This document shows positions 1 through 8,964 of a DNA stretch of 64,000 nucleotides, piece by piece. How positions within the stretch are numbered: position 1 is the first letter of the stretch; each line of letters begins with the position of its first letter. Source of the DNA: Rhodobacter sp. TJ_12 (GTDB lineage Bacteria; Pseudomonadota; Alphaproteobacteria; Rhodobacterales; Rhodobacteraceae); the NCBI RefSeq assembly GCF_020023995.1, contig NZ_NRRD01000010.1, positions 1-64,000 of the forward strand, read 5' to 3'. Made by a program: the position numbers and the translations under genes. Under the pieces are notes generated by a model. It saw nothing but the letters and a program-made list of their open reading frames with translations, did no database searches and was not told the origin of the DNA.

Positions 1-25
1 CCCCGGCCCCCTGCCCCCCGGTCCC

Positions 26-934
26 GTGACCGGCATCGCTCTCAAGCTGATGTCGGTCTTGTTCTTCATCGCCATGTCCAGCCTTGTCAAAGCCGTGGCC
101 CCCCATGTGCCGCCGGGCGAGACGGTATTCTTCCGGTCGCTTTTCGCCCTGCCGGTGATCCTTGCTTGGCTGGCGCTTCGGCGCGAATTGCGCGTCGGGC
201 TGAAGGTGCAAAACCCGATGGGCCATGTCTGGCGCGGCGTGGCGGGCACCACGGCGATGGGGCTGACCTTTTCCGGGCTCGCCCTTTTGCCGCTGCCCGA
301 GGTGACGGCGCTGGGCTATACCGCGCCGCTTTTGGTGGTGATCTTTGCCGCAATGTTTCTGGGCGAGGAGGTGCGTGCCTTCCGGCTGTCGGCGGTGAGC
401 CTTGGGCTGATTGGCGTGTTGATCGTGCTGTGGCCCCGGCTTGGCGGCGTCAGCGGCGACAACCCGACCGAAGCCTTGGGCGCGCTGGTGGTGGTGATGG
501 GGGCGACCTTTGCCGCGCTGGCACAGGTGTTCATCCGCAAGATGGTCGCGACCGAGCGCACCTCGGCCATCGTGTTTTGGTTCACCATCACCTCGGCGGG
601 GCTGTCGCTGATCAGCCTGCCCTTTGGCTGGGTGATGCCCGGCCCGCGCGAAGCGATCTTGCTGGTGTCTTGCGGCGTGCTGGGCGGCTTGGGGCAGATT
701 TTCCTGACCTCGTCTTACCGCTTTGCCGATGCCTCGATCGTGGCGCCGTTCGATTACGCCTCGATGCTGTTTGCACTGGCGATCGGCTATTGGTTCTTTG
801 ACGAGGTGCCCACGCTGTGGATGCTTGGCGGCGCGGGGCTGATCATTTTCGCGGGCGTGATGATCATCTGGCGCGAGCATCGGCTGGGGCTGGAACGGCG
901 GCGCGCGCGCAAGGCCGTCACGCCGCAGGGCTAA
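26..934 (+). CDS. DMT superfamily (EamA) transporter
   Basis: Predicted inner-membrane transporter of the drug/metabolite transporter superfamily, about 300 residues with roughly ten hydrophobic segments arranged as two EamA repeats (about residues 5-135 and 150-285). The repeats show the family's conserved proline and glycine positions, for example an FLGEEV stretch ending the first repeat and a WFFDEVPT stretch in the second. The substrate cannot be told; members export amino acids, nucleosides or other metabolites. The frame stays open to the left edge of the window, so the GTG at 26 is only the first usable start and the true one may lie upstream. The protein ends in a short basic tail. 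No partner genes are visible. Confidence 0.85.
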   Translation: MTGIALKLMSVLFFIAMSSLVKAVAPHVPPGETVFFRSLFALPVILAWLALRRELRVGLKVQNPMGHVWRGVAGTTAMGLTFSGLALLPLPEVTALGYTAPLLVVIFAAMFLGEEVRAFRLSAVSLGLIGVLIVLWPRLGGVSGDNPTEALGALVVVMGATFAALAQVFIRKMVATERTSAIVFWFTITSAGLSLISLPFGWVMPGPREAILLVSCGVLGGLGQIFLTSSYRFADASIVAPFDYASMLFALAIGYWFFDEVPTLWMLGGAGLIIFAGVMIIWREHRLGLERRRARKAVTPQG

Positions 935-1056
935 TGGCGGCGCGAGCCTCCGTTCACAGCGAGTCACGGCGATTTGTCGCGCCAATATGACCCAGAACAA
1001 TGACCCAAGGCCGATTCGGTGCTAGCTTGTGTCTGATGAAGCTGAAGGAGGCAGAC

Positions 1057-1251
1057 ATGACCCGTCACATCATCGACCATGCCGAGCCGAAGGCCGAAGG
1101 CACCCGCACCGCCCAATATGTGGATATCGACCGCAAGGATGGCGTGCATCCCGCCGTGGAAGAGTTGACCCAACGCCCCGAGGATCGGTCGGGCGCGAAA
1201 GTTCGGGAATTCGTGCGTATCGCGCGCGAAGAAGCCAAGGCGGAAGATTGA
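1057..1251 (+). CDS. Small conserved hydrophilic protein, 64 aa
   Basis: Small, highly charged protein of unknown function. The ATG at 1057 follows a perfect Shine-Dalgarno AAGGAGG at 1045-1051, so this start is preferred over one at 1000 in the same frame, which lacks a good site. The product has no membrane segment or signal peptide and is rich in Glu, Arg, Lys and Asp, ending in an acidic-basic helix-like stretch. I do not recognise a named family. The strong ribosome binding site and base composition like its neighbours are the main evidence that it is real. It converges with ilvE, and an inverted repeat lies between the two genes. Confidence 0.7.
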   Translation: MTRHIIDHAEPKAEGTRTAQYVDIDRKDGVHPAVEELTQRPEDRSGAKVREFVRIAREEAKAED

Positions 1252-1345
1252 TCCGGCTCTGACGCCGCGCGCTTTCGCCCATCGCAAACGCGTCCCCGGT
1301 TCGGGCCGGCGGTCGCGCAAACACTCACGGGACAAGATGCGCGAA

Positions 1346-1366
1346 GGGCACGCCTTTGGCGTGCCC
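1346..1366. terminator. Perfect 9-bp hairpin between convergent genes
   Basis: GGGCACGCC (1346-1354), loop TTT, GGCGTGCCC (1358-1366). It lies between the 3' ends of the 64-aa gene and ilvE, which converge. Neither side has a long T tract, so termination is inferred from position and stem strength. Confidence 0.5.
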
Positions 1367-1449
1367 CCGTAGCAAGGCTGGTTCCGTAGCAACTTCGGGC
1401 GGGCGCCGTTTCAGGGCCTGCCCGGAGGGTTGGCTCGACACGCGCCGCC

Positions 1450-2319
1450 TTAGGCGCGCACAAGCTTTTCGTAGCTTTCCGCGATATCGCGGGTTAGCGC
1501 GCCCACTTCGAAATGGAAGTCCCCGATCTGACCCACCGGGGTCACTTCGGCGGCCGTGCCGGTCAGCCAGCATTGTTCGAAGCCCGCCAGTTCCACGGGC
1601 TCGATATGGCGCTCGTGAACGGTGATCCCCTTGTCCTTCAGCATGGCGATCACCGTCTGGCGGGTGATGCCATTGAGGAAGCAATCGGGCAGCGGGGTGT
1701 GCACTTCGCCGTTTTTGACGAAGAACACATTCGCGCCCGTCGCCTCGGCCACATAGCCCCGGTAATCCATCATCAGCGCGTCCGAGCAGCCCTTGGCCTC
1801 GGCTGCGTGTTTCGACATGGTGCAGATCATGTAAAGACCCGCCGCCTTGGCCGCCGAGGGGATGGTATGCGGATCGGGGCGGCGCCATTTGGAAATGTCG
1901 AGCTTGGCGCCCTTCATCTTGGCATCGCCGTAATAGTTGCCCCATTCCCAACCGGCAACCGCCAGCCGCACCGGGTTGCGCCGCGCAGAGACCCCCATAT
2001 CATCGCCCGCGCCCCGCCATGCCACGGCGCGCACATAGGCATCTTTCCAGCCATTCGCCTCAAGCATCGCGTATTTCGCGGCCTCGATCTGTTCGACCGA
2101 ATAGGGGATCTCCATATCCAGCAATTCAGCCGATTTGCGCAGCCGCATCGAATGTTCCACGCCCTTGAAAATGCGGCCATTGTAGCAGCGCTCGCCCTCG
2201 AACACCGAAGACGCGTAATGCAGCGCATGGGTCAGGATATGGACCTTGGCTTCCCGCCAGTCGACCAGTTCCCCATCCAACCAGATCTTGCCATCGCGAT
2301 CATCATATGCGCCGTCCAT
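1450..2319 (-). CDS. ilvE: Branched-chain amino acid aminotransferase
   Basis: Class IV PLP-dependent aminotransferase that interconverts branched-chain 2-oxo acids with leucine, isoleucine and valine in the cytoplasm. The 289-residue product has the fold-type IV features: an SSVFEGERCY segment near residue 40, the PLP lysine in an SAAKAAGLY context, and an EATGANVFFV phosphate-binding stretch. Length is normal for IlvE. The ATG at 2319 is chosen because AAGGAGGGC precedes it; an in-frame ATG further upstream lacks such a site. It is divergent from petP. The intergenic region carries two identical palindromes (2353-2392) that may control either gene. Confidence 0.92.
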   Translation of the reverse strand: MDGAYDDRDGKIWLDGELVDWREAKVHILTHALHYASSVFEGERCYNGRIFKGVEHSMRLRKSAELLDMEIPYSVEQIEAAKYAMLEANGWKDAYVRAVAWRGAGDDMGVSARRNPVRLAVAGWEWGNYYGDAKMKGAKLDISKWRRPDPHTIPSAAKAAGLYMICTMSKHAAEAKGCSDALMMDYRGYVAEATGANVFFVKNGEVHTPLPDCFLNGITRQTVIAMLKDKGITVHERHIEPVELAGFEQCWLTGTAAEVTPVGQIGDFHFEVGALTRDIAESYEKLVRA

Positions 2320-2352
2320 GCTGCCCTCCTTCGAGCCCTTATTTTCCATAAA

Positions 2353-2392
2353 TTGCGCAAAACGGGCCAGCATAGGTCAGAAAGTTGCGCAA
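2353..2392. promoter_or_regulatory. Pair of TTGCGCAA palindromes between ilvE and petP
   Basis: TTGCGCAA occurs at 2353-2360 and again at 2385-2392. The centres are 32 bp apart, about three helical turns, within the divergent ilvE/petP region. The arrangement suits a pair of operators for one dimeric or tetrameric regulator. Which protein binds is unknown; PetP (MarR) or an Lrp-type regulator are candidates. Confidence 0.4.
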
Positions 2393-2467
2393 TTACTGCG
2401 CTTCGGTAACAATTGATTCTTGGAAAGTCAACAAGACTGTCCTAAAAGGGTCAAAAGCGAGGTTCAC

Positions 2468-2968
2468 ATGGCCGATACCGGGGCACCCGGGGGCGAAACG
2501 CTCCTGTTTCTGACCGACGAACAACTGCGCAAGGGCATCGAGGCGATGTTCTTTGCCTATCGCGGCTTCACCGCCGACCCTGACCGCATTCTGGCCAAAC
2601 ATGATTATGGCCGGGCGCATCACCGGGCGATCCACTTCATCAATCGCGAACCGGGGCTGACGGTGACGACGCTCATTTCCGTGCTTGGCGTGACCAAGCA
2701 AAGCCTGAACCGGGTCTTGCGTACCTTGATCGAGGATGGGCTGGTCGAAAGCCGCGTCGGCACCCGGGACAAGCGCGAACGCCACCTGTTTTTGACCGAG
2801 GCCGGGCAAGAGCTGGAACATGCGCTCTCCAAGGCGCAGCGCGGTCGCTTGCGCGCCGCCTATCGCGCCGCCGGGCCGCAAGCGGTTGCCGGCTTCCGGC
2901 AAGTGCTGGAAGCGATGATGGACCCGGACCTGCGCCGCCATTACCAGATGCTCAAGGACGAGGAATGA
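2468..2968 (+). CDS. petP: MarR-family regulator PetP
   Basis: Winged-helix transcription factor of the MarR family, 166 residues, placed directly before petR and petABC as petP is in Rhodobacter capsulatus. The wing/recognition region is visible around residues 60-110, where a TVTTLISVLGVTKQSLNR helix-turn-helix is followed by a charged DKRERH wing typical of MarR. The ATG at 2468 follows a GCGAGG purine stretch; a TTG at 2420 in the same frame is a weaker alternative. The stop overlaps the petR start as ATGA, so the two are translationally coupled. In R. capsulatus the petPR pair has been tied to respiratory and photosynthetic growth. Confidence 0.85.
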   Translation: MADTGAPGGETLLFLTDEQLRKGIEAMFFAYRGFTADPDRILAKHDYGRAHHRAIHFINREPGLTVTTLISVLGVTKQSLNRVLRTLIEDGLVESRVGTRDKRERHLFLTEAGQELEHALSKAQRGRLRAAYRAAGPQAVAGFRQVLEAMMDPDLRRHYQMLKDEE

Positions 2969-3675
2969 GCGCCTCTGCGCCGCACCTGCTGATCGTCGAT
3001 GACGATGAACGCATCCGGGGGCTTTTGCACAAGTTTCTGACGCGCAACGGTTTTTTAGTCACCGCCGCGCGCGATGCGGCGCATGCGCGCCGCCTGCTGG
3101 CGGGGCTTGAATTCAACCTGATCGTGCTGGATGTGATGATGCCGGGCGAGGACGGGCTTAGCCTGACGCGGGATTTGCGCACCAAGATGGCCACCCCGAT
3201 CCTGCTTTTGACCGCACGCGGCGAAACCCGCGACCGGATTGAGGGGTTGGAGGCCGGAGCCGATGATTACCTGCCCAAACCCTTTGAACCCAAGGAATTG
3301 CTGCTGCGCATCAACGCGATCTTGCGCCGGGTGCCCGCGGCCACCGTCACCGGCCCGAAATTTCTGGGCCTTGGCCCGCTGCGCTACGAGGTGGAGCGGG
3401 GCGAATTGTGGCAAGGCGAGTCCCCGGTGCGGCTGACCGCGACCGAAGCGGCGCTGATGCGGATTTTCGCCGCGCGCCCGGGCGAGGTGATCGGGCGCGC
3501 CGATCTGATCGAGGAGTTGGGCCGCGACCGCTCTGCCAGCACCGAAGAGGGCGCGGGCGACCGCGCGGTGGATGTTCAGATCACCCGGTTGCGGCGCAAG
3601 ATCGAGCCCGATCCGCGCGAGCCGCGCTATCTGCAAACGGTGCGCGGCGCGGGCTACATGTTGGCGCCGGATTGA
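2965..3675 (+). CDS. petR: OmpR-family response regulator PetR
   Basis: Two-domain response regulator of 236 residues. The receiver domain (about 1-120) has the acidic pocket D12-D14, the phosphoacceptor D56 in an LDVMMPG motif, T83 and K105 in a PKPF motif. The C-terminal winged helix (about 135-236) is OmpR/PhoB-like, ending in the typical LQTVRGAGYM segment. Position before petABC and overlap with petP identify it as PetR, reported as needed for cytochrome bc1-dependent growth in R. capsulatus. No histidine kinase gene is adjacent, so the phosphodonor is not encoded here. About 215 bases separate it from petA. Confidence 0.92.
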   Translation: MSASAPHLLIVDDDERIRGLLHKFLTRNGFLVTAARDAAHARRLLAGLEFNLIVLDVMMPGEDGLSLTRDLRTKMATPILLLTARGETRDRIEGLEAGADDYLPKPFEPKELLLRINAILRRVPAATVTGPKFLGLGPLRYEVERGELWQGESPVRLTATEAALMRIFAARPGEVIGRADLIEELGRDRSASTEEGAGDRAVDVQITRLRRKIEPDPREPRYLQTVRGAGYMLAPD

Positions 3676-3891
3676 GCATCACTGCTGCCTGAACGCGCAA
3701 GCCAAGCCCATGTGGCAGCGACAAAAAAGCGCGAATCGCCCCAACTTGCGGCATTTCGCCTCACCCCATTGTGATTGTCTGCTGGACTGACAAGGGCGTC
3801 GGCGTTAAACGGGTCGCATGGCTGGCTGCACCCTGTGCGGCCAGCAACGGCGCATCGGCTTGTAATTCAGGCTCGGGAAGGGAGAAGACTC

Positions 3892-4452
3892 GTGTCCCAC
3901 GCAGAAGACTACGAAGGAACTCGGAGGGATTTCCTCTATCATGCCACCGCCGCGACGGGTGTCGTGGTGGCTGGTGCGGCCGTTTGGCCGCTCATTGACC
4001 AGATGAACGCTTCGGCGGACGTCAAGGCGCTCTCGTCGATTTTCGTCGACATCTCGAGCGTCGAGGTGGGCACCCAGCTGACCGTGAAATGGCGCGGCAA
4101 GCCGGTGTTCATCCGTCGTCGTGACCAAAAAGACATTGACCTTGCGCGTTCGGTGCCGGTGTCGTCGCTGCGCGACAAATCGGCCGAAAACGCCAACAAA
4201 CCCGGCGCGGAAGCCACGGACCAAAACCGCACGCTCGACGAGGCGGGCGAGTGGCTGGTCATGATCGGCGTCTGCACCCACCTCGGCTGCGTGCCGATGG
4301 GCGGGGCTTCGGGTGATTTCGGCGGCTGGTTCTGCCCCTGCCACGGCTCGCACTACGACTCGGCTGGCCGTATCCGCAAGGGCCCCGCGCCGCGTAACCT
4401 TGACATCCCGGTGGCGGCCTTCGTCGACGACTCCACCATCAAGCTGGGCTGA
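3892..4452 (+). CDS. petA: Cytochrome bc1 Rieske iron-sulfur subunit
   Basis: Rieske subunit of ubiquinol:cytochrome c oxidoreductase, which takes the first electron from quinol at the Qo site. The GTG at 3892 is the likely start, preceded by GGGAGAAG and giving 186 residues, close to the Rhodobacter proteins. A twin-arginine TRRDFL motif at residues 10-15 and one transmembrane helix (about 20-36) show Tat export and membrane anchoring. Cluster ligands are C128, H130, C148 and H151, and C133-C150 would form the stabilising disulfide. The promoter should lie in the 3676-3891 gap, but I see no convincing -35/-10 pair there. petB starts 11 bases downstream. Confidence 0.97.
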   Translation: MSHAEDYEGTRRDFLYHATAATGVVVAGAAVWPLIDQMNASADVKALSSIFVDISSVEVGTQLTVKWRGKPVFIRRRDQKDIDLARSVPVSSLRDKSAENANKPGAEATDQNRTLDEAGEWLVMIGVCTHLGCVPMGGASGDFGGWFCPCHGSHYDSAGRIRKGPAPRNLDIPVAAFVDDSTIKLG

Positions 4453-4463
4453 GGGGAAGACAT

Positions 4464-5777
4464 ATGTCCGGAATTCCGCACGACCATTACGAGCCCAGAA
4501 CGGGCATCGAAAAGTGGCTGCATGATCGCATGCCGATCGTCAGCCTGATTTATGACACCATCATGATCCCCACGCCGAAGAACCTGAACTGGTGGTGGAT
4601 CTGGGGGATCGTCCTGGCCTTCACGCTGGTGCTGCAAATCGTCACCGGCATCGTGCTGGCGATGCACTACACCCCGCATGTTGATCTGGCCTTTGCCTCG
4701 GTCGAGCACATCATGCGCGATGTGAACGGCGGCTGGGCGATGCGCTACATCCACGCCAATGGCGCTTCGCTGTTCTTCTTGGCGGTCTACATCCACATTT
4801 TCCGTGGTCTCTACTACGGCTCCTACAAGGCGCCGCGCGAAGTGACCTGGATCATCGGCATGATCATCTACCTGCTGATGATGGGCACCGCCTTCATGGG
4901 CTACGTGCTTCCGTGGGGTCAGATGTCCTTCTGGGGCGCCACCGTTATCACCGGCCTGTTTGGTGCGTTCCCGGGCTTTGGCCCCGGCGTGCAAGAATGG
5001 CTTTTGGGTGGCCCGGCGGTCGACAACGCCACGCTTAACCGCTTCTTCTCGCTGCACTATCTGCTGCCCTTCGTGATCGTGGCCATGGTCGCGCTGCACA
5101 TCTGGGCGTTCCACACCACGGGCAACAACAACCCGACCGGTGTTGAAGTGCGTCGCGGCTCCAAAGAAGAAGCCGAAAAAGACACCCTGCCCTTCTGGCC
5201 CTACTTCGTGATCAAGGACCTGTTCGCGCTTGCGCTCGTGATGGTCGTGTTCTTCGCGGTCGTGGCCTATATGCCGAACTACCTTGGCCACCCGGATAAC
5301 TACATCCAGGCGAACCCGCTTTCGACGCCGACGCACATCGTTCCCGAATGGTACTTCTTGCCGTTCTACGCGATCTTGCGTGCCTTCACTGCGGACGTGT
5401 GGGTTGTGGCGATCGTCGACGGGATCACCTTCGGCATCGTGGACGCCAAACTGTTCGGCGTGCTGGCGATGTTCGGCGCGATCATCGTGATGGCGCTGGC
5501 GCCGTGGCTTGATACCTCGAACGTGCGTTCGGGCGCCTATCGTCCGAAGTTCAAACTGTGGTTCTGGCTGCTGGTTGCCGACTTCATCGTGCTGACTTGG
5601 GTGGGCGCGATGCCGACCGACTTCCCGTATGACTGGATCTCGCTCATCGCTTCGACCTATTGGTTCGCGTATTTCCTCGTGATCCTGCCGCTGCTTGGCG
5701 CGACTGAGAAGCCGCTGCCGATGCCGGCCACGATCGAGGAAGACTACAACAGCCATTACGGCAATCCGGCCGAGTGA
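4464..5777 (+). CDS. petB: Cytochrome b of the bc1 complex
   Basis: Membrane-embedded quinol-oxidising core of the bc1 complex, 437 residues, the same length as the R. capsulatus protein. Heme ligands H97 and H111 are seen, with the second histidine of each pair in the HYLLPF and HIWAFH segments near 198 and 212. The PEWY motif of the Qo site is present in a [11 protein letters not shown] context near residue 295. Eight transmembrane helices are expected. This is the undivided cytochrome b, not the split b6/subunit IV form. It sits between petA and petC in the normal order with short gaps, so it is part of one transcript. Confidence 0.98.
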   Translation: MSGIPHDHYEPRTGIEKWLHDRMPIVSLIYDTIMIPTPKNLNWWWIWGIVLAFTLVLQIVTGIVLAMHYTPHVDLAFASVEHIMRDVNGGWAMRYIHANGASLFFLAVYIHIFRGLYYGSYKAPREVTWIIGMIIYLLMMGTAFMGYVLPWGQMSFWGATVITGLFGAFPGFGPGVQEWLLGGPAVDNATLNRFFSLHYLLPFVIVAMVALHIWAFHTTGNNNPTGVEVRRGSKEEAEKDTLPFWPYFVIKDLFALALVMVVFFAVVAYMPNYLGHPDNYIQANPLSTPTHIVPEWYFLPFYAILRAFTADVWVVAIVDGITFGIVDAKLFGVLAMFGAIIVMALAPWLDTSNVRSGAYRPKFKLWFWLLVADFIVLTWVGAMPTDFPYDWISLIASTYWFAYFLVILPLLGATEKPLPMPATIEEDYNSHYGNPAE

Positions 5778-5795
5778 GAGAAGAGGACTGAAATC

Positions 5796-6641
5796 ATGAA
5801 AAAGCTTCTGATCTCTGCTGCTTCCGCGCTGATGATCGGCGCAGGTGGGGCGATGGCCGCGGGCGATCACCAGGTTCCGGATTACGCCTTCAGCTTCGAA
5901 GGTCCGTTCGGCACCTATGATGTCGCGCAGTTGCGCCGCGGCTTCCAAGTCTACGACCAAGTCTGCTCGGCGTGTCACGGCATGAAATTCGTGCCGATCC
6001 GCACGCTGTCCGACGACGGCGGCCCGCAATTCGACCCCGCTTGGGTGCGCGATTACGCGGCCGGTCTGGACTATGTCTACGATCCGGAAACGGACGAAGA
6101 CCGTGACCGGAAGGAAACCGACATGTTCCCCGAGCGTAACGGCGACGGGATGGGTCCGGACCTTTCGGTGATGGCCAAGGCGCGTGCGGGCTTCTCGGGT
6201 CCGAACGGTCTGGGCATGAACCAGCTGTTCAAGGGCATCGGCGGTTCGGAATACATCCGCGCCTATGTCTCGCATTTTGAAGAAAACCCGGAATGTGCGC
6301 CTGACGGGATTGATGGCTACTACTACAACGCCATCTTCCAAAACGGCGGTGTGCCCGACAGCTGTAAAGACGCCAAAGGCAACAAGATCACCCACGGCAG
6401 CTGGGCGCAAATGCCGCCGGCGCTGTTCGATGACCTGATCGAATACGAAGACGGCACCCCGGCCACGGTCGACCAAATGGCCACCGACGTTGCGGCCTTC
6501 CTGACTTGGGCTGCCGAGCCGAAGATGATGGAGCGTAAGCAAATGGGCTTTGTGGCGGTGATGCTGCTCGGCCTGCTGACTGTGCTGCTTTATCTGACCA
6601 ACAAACGGCTTTGGGCGCCCTACAAAGGCAAACGTCCCTAA
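5796..6641 (+). CDS. petC: Cytochrome c1 precursor
   Basis: Periplasmic c-type heme subunit of the bc1 complex, which passes electrons from the Rieske centre to cytochrome c. The 281-residue precursor has a Sec signal peptide (about residues 1-21, ending in AMA), a CSACH heme site (C57, C60, H61), and a probable axial ligand M206 in an AQMPPALF segment. A C-terminal transmembrane anchor covers about 247-267 and ends in basic residues. The start is fixed by the signal peptide. A strong intrinsic terminator follows the gene, closing the petABC operon. Confidence 0.97.
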   Translation: MKKLLISAASALMIGAGGAMAAGDHQVPDYAFSFEGPFGTYDVAQLRRGFQVYDQVCSACHGMKFVPIRTLSDDGGPQFDPAWVRDYAAGLDYVYDPETDEDRDRKETDMFPERNGDGMGPDLSVMAKARAGFSGPNGLGMNQLFKGIGGSEYIRAYVSHFEENPECAPDGIDGYYYNAIFQNGGVPDSCKDAKGNKITHGSWAQMPPALFDDLIEYEDGTPATVDQMATDVAAFLTWAAEPKMMERKQMGFVAVMLLGLLTVLLYLTNKRLWAPYKGKRP

Positions 6642-6664
6642 GCCGTTCCCGAGCCTGAAATAAG

Positions 6665-6691
6665 AAAACGCGCCCTTCGGGGCGCGTTTTT
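6665..6691 (+). terminator. Intrinsic terminator of petABC
   Basis: An 11-bp stem, AAAACGCGCCC (6665-6675) with GGGCGCGTTTT (6680-6690), closed by a TTCG tetraloop and followed by T residues. It begins 24 bases after the petC stop. Confidence 0.92.
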
Positions 6692-6805
6692 ATGTGTGCG
6701 GCGCCTTTGCTGATCGAAGAAAGGCACAAGACGCCATCGGTCGCAGCCTCGACATCGTGACGCCTGCCCGCAGACAGAAAGACCGATTTTGCGGGAAGGC
6801 GCCGC

Positions 6806-7432
6806 TTAGCCCTTGGTGCCGTAACGCGCCAAGAACATCTCGACCGCGCCATCAATGATCCGCTGGCGGCTTTCGTCGCTCACCTCATGGATCACACCGC
6901 AAACAAGGCAGTTGTGAATTTCAACCTTGCACAGTTCCGAAAACTGATCGGCGGCCAGATCGTAATCCTCGATCTGCAGTTCACCCCGCGCCACGGCGGT
7001 CTTGAGATATTCGACCAGCCGCGCGCGCACGAGCTGTGGGCCCGACGCATAAAATTGCCGCCCCAGTTCCGGAAAACGATCGCTTTCCGCCACGCAAAGC
7101 CTATAGGTCTGCCGCCCCAAATCCGACCGCAGGTAATCGATGATCACCCGCGCTGCATAGCGCAGCACTTGGGCCACGGGCTTTTCTTCGGCATAGATGA
7201 ATTCCACCGCCTCATCGGCTTGGCGCTGGCATTCGCCGGTGGCGATGGCCATGAACAGCAAACGCTTGTCGGGGAAATAGCTGTAAAGCGTGGCCTTGGA
7301 GACGCCCGCCTCGCGGGCGATGTCATCGACCGATGCCCCTTCGAAGCCATCGCGCAAGAAAACCTTGCGCGCGCCCTCGATCACCTGATCGAATTTGCGA
7401 CCCTTGCGGATCTTCGCCATTTGCTGTTCCAT
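6806..7432 (-). CDS. TetR/AcrR-family regulator
   Basis: Transcriptional repressor of the TetR family, 208 residues. The N-terminal helix-turn-helix (about residues 15-60) is clear, with the ASVDDIAREAGVSKATLYSYF consensus. The ligand-binding C-terminal region resembles the AefR-like group, with cysteines in an LCKVEIHNCLVC segment that could in principle sense oxidants or thiols; that is inference only. The ATG at 7432 has a GGGGGA purine tract upstream; an ATG at 7420 is a weaker choice. The gene faces petC and is divergent from the TerB-like gene, so either could be its target. Confidence 0.88.
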   Translation of the reverse strand: MEQQMAKIRKGRKFDQVIEGARKVFLRDGFEGASVDDIAREAGVSKATLYSYFPDKRLLFMAIATGECQRQADEAVEFIYAEEKPVAQVLRYAARVIIDYLRSDLGRQTYRLCVAESDRFPELGRQFYASGPQLVRARLVEYLKTAVARGELQIEDYDLAADQFSELCKVEIHNCLVCGVIHEVSDESRQRIIDGAVEMFLARYGTKG

Positions 7433-7565
7433 CCAGCGTCCCCCTAGGGCGATAATAGCCTTTCCGCCAGACCAACGGCAAGGGATCTGTATCGAATCAG
7501 GGCCTTGCAGGGCGGTCGGGGCTTGCGGGTCTTGTCCCCGCCCGGCCCCGCGCTAAACTGGGATC

Positions 7566-8015
7566 ATGTTCAAGTTCCTTTCCGGCCTGCTGGCCGACCC
7601 GCAACCCCATACCGACCCGCTCACCTCTGAGGATGCGGAATTGGCGCTGGCAGCACTTTTGGTGCGGCTGGCGCGCGCCGACAATCATTATGACGCGGAC
7701 GAACGCCAGCATATCGAACAGGTGCTGGCCGCGCGCCGGGGGCTCGGCCATGCCGAGGCCGCCGATCTGCGCCTGCGCGCCGAGGCCGCCGAGGCCGAAG
7801 CCCCCGATACGGTGCGCTTCACCCGCGCGCTGAAAGAGAAAATCGCTTACGAAGACCGGATCGGCGTGATCGAGGCGCTTTGGACCGTCGCCCTTGCCGA
7901 TGATGCCCGCGCACCAGAGGAAGATGCGCTGATCCGGCTGGCCACCAACCTGCTTGGGGTCAATGATCGCGATTCGGGGCTGGCCCGGCAAAGGGTGGCC
8001 GCGCGGCGCGGCTAA
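7566..8015 (+). CDS. TerB-family (tellurite-resistance-like) protein
   Basis: Cytoplasmic all-helical protein of 149 residues with the TerB/DjlA-N fold pattern. Acidic helix-loop segments, ARADNHYDADERQHIE near residue 37 and a matching DDARAPEEDALI segment near 115, are the conserved metal-binding type motifs of this family. Members are widespread in alphaproteobacteria, and tellurite resistance is usually not their actual role. It is monocistronic here, followed by a 133-base gap before the ABC transporter genes. The function in this organism cannot be stated. Confidence 0.75.
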   Translation: MFKFLSGLLADPQPHTDPLTSEDAELALAALLVRLARADNHYDADERQHIEQVLAARRGLGHAEAADLRLRAEAAEAEAPDTVRFTRALKEKIAYEDRIGVIEALWTVALADDARAPEEDALIRLATNLLGVNDRDSGLARQRVAARRG

Positions 8016-8148
8016 GCCGTCCACATGCCCAAAGTTCCGGCGCTTGCCTGTCCTTTTGGCGGCTCCCCTTGGGTCAAGGCCAACTCGCCGTTGCATTCGG
8101 CACAAAAATCGCGCCAAGTTGACCGACCGGACAAACAGAAGCCGAGAC

Positions 8149-8937
8149 GTGACCCAAGCCGTGACCGAACCCGCCCCCGTCATTGAAATCCGCAACCTGC
8201 ACAAAAGCTATGGCCCCCTTGAAGTGCTCAAGGGCGTGTCGATCCGCGCCGAGAAGGGGCATGTCGTCTCGCTCATCGGCTCATCGGGGTCGGGCAAATC
8301 CACGCTTTTGCGCTGCTGCAACCTGCTGGAAGACAGCCAGCAGGGCGAAGTCGTCTTTGCAGGCGAGCCGGTGCGCTGGCAGGGCTCCGGGCTGGCCCGT
8401 CGTCCCGCCGACCGCGCGCAAGTCACGCGGTTCCGCACCAACCTGTCGATGGTGTTTCAGCAGTTCAACCTGTGGAGCCATATGACGATCTTGCAAAATG
8501 TCATGGAGGCCCCGGTCACCGTGCTCGGGCGCAAGCCCGCGGAGGTGGAGCCGCTGGCGCGCAGCCTTTTGGCCAAGGTGGGCATCGGCGACAAAGCCGA
8601 CAACTGGCCCGCGCAGCTTTCGGGCGGGCAGCAGCAACGCGCCGCCATCGCGCGCGCGCTGTGCATGCAACCCGAGGCGCTTTTGTTTGACGAACCGACC
8701 TCGGCGCTTGATCCTGAATTGCAGCAAGAGGTGGTCAAGGTGATCAAAGACCTTGCCGCCGAACATCGCACGATGATCCTTGTGACCCATGACATGCGGC
8801 TGGCGGCCGAAGTGTCGGATCATGTCGTGTTTCTGCATCAGGGCCTGATCGAAGAGGAAGGCCCGCCTGAAACGCTTTTTGGCGCGCCCAAATCGGAACG
8901 CCTGCAACAATTCCTGTCGGCCACCGCGCCGGCCTGA
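8149..8937 (+). CDS. Polar amino acid/polyamine ABC transporter ATPase
   Basis: ATP-binding subunit of a HisP/GlnQ-type importer. Walker A GSSGSGKST, the signature LSGGQQQR, Walker B ALLFDEPTSALDP and the switch histidine region (LVTHDMRLA) are all intact. The long frame starts further upstream, but homology begins around the GTG at 8149 (a second GTG is at 8161), giving 262 residues. The ribosome binding site is poor, so the start is uncertain. It leads an apparent operon with its binding protein, two permeases and gamma-glutamyl-amine metabolic genes, which suggests the transported compound is a cationic amine or amino acid. Confidence 0.93.
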   Translation: MTQAVTEPAPVIEIRNLHKSYGPLEVLKGVSIRAEKGHVVSLIGSSGSGKSTLLRCCNLLEDSQQGEVVFAGEPVRWQGSGLARRPADRAQVTRFRTNLSMVFQQFNLWSHMTILQNVMEAPVTVLGRKPAEVEPLARSLLAKVGIGDKADNWPAQLSGGQQQRAAIARALCMQPEALLFDEPTSALDPELQQEVVKVIKDLAAEHRTMILVTHDMRLAAEVSDHVVFLHQGLIEEEGPPETLFGAPKSERLQQFLSATAPA

Positions 8938-8964
8938 GTGAAGACCCCAACTGTGGAGAGAGCC

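Noticed and set aside
4353-6542. 729-codon open frame on the minus strand opposite petB and petC
   Set aside because: The plus strand encodes unmistakable cytochrome b and c1; the antisense frame is rich in His/Arg with no recognisable domain, a GC-rich genome artefact.
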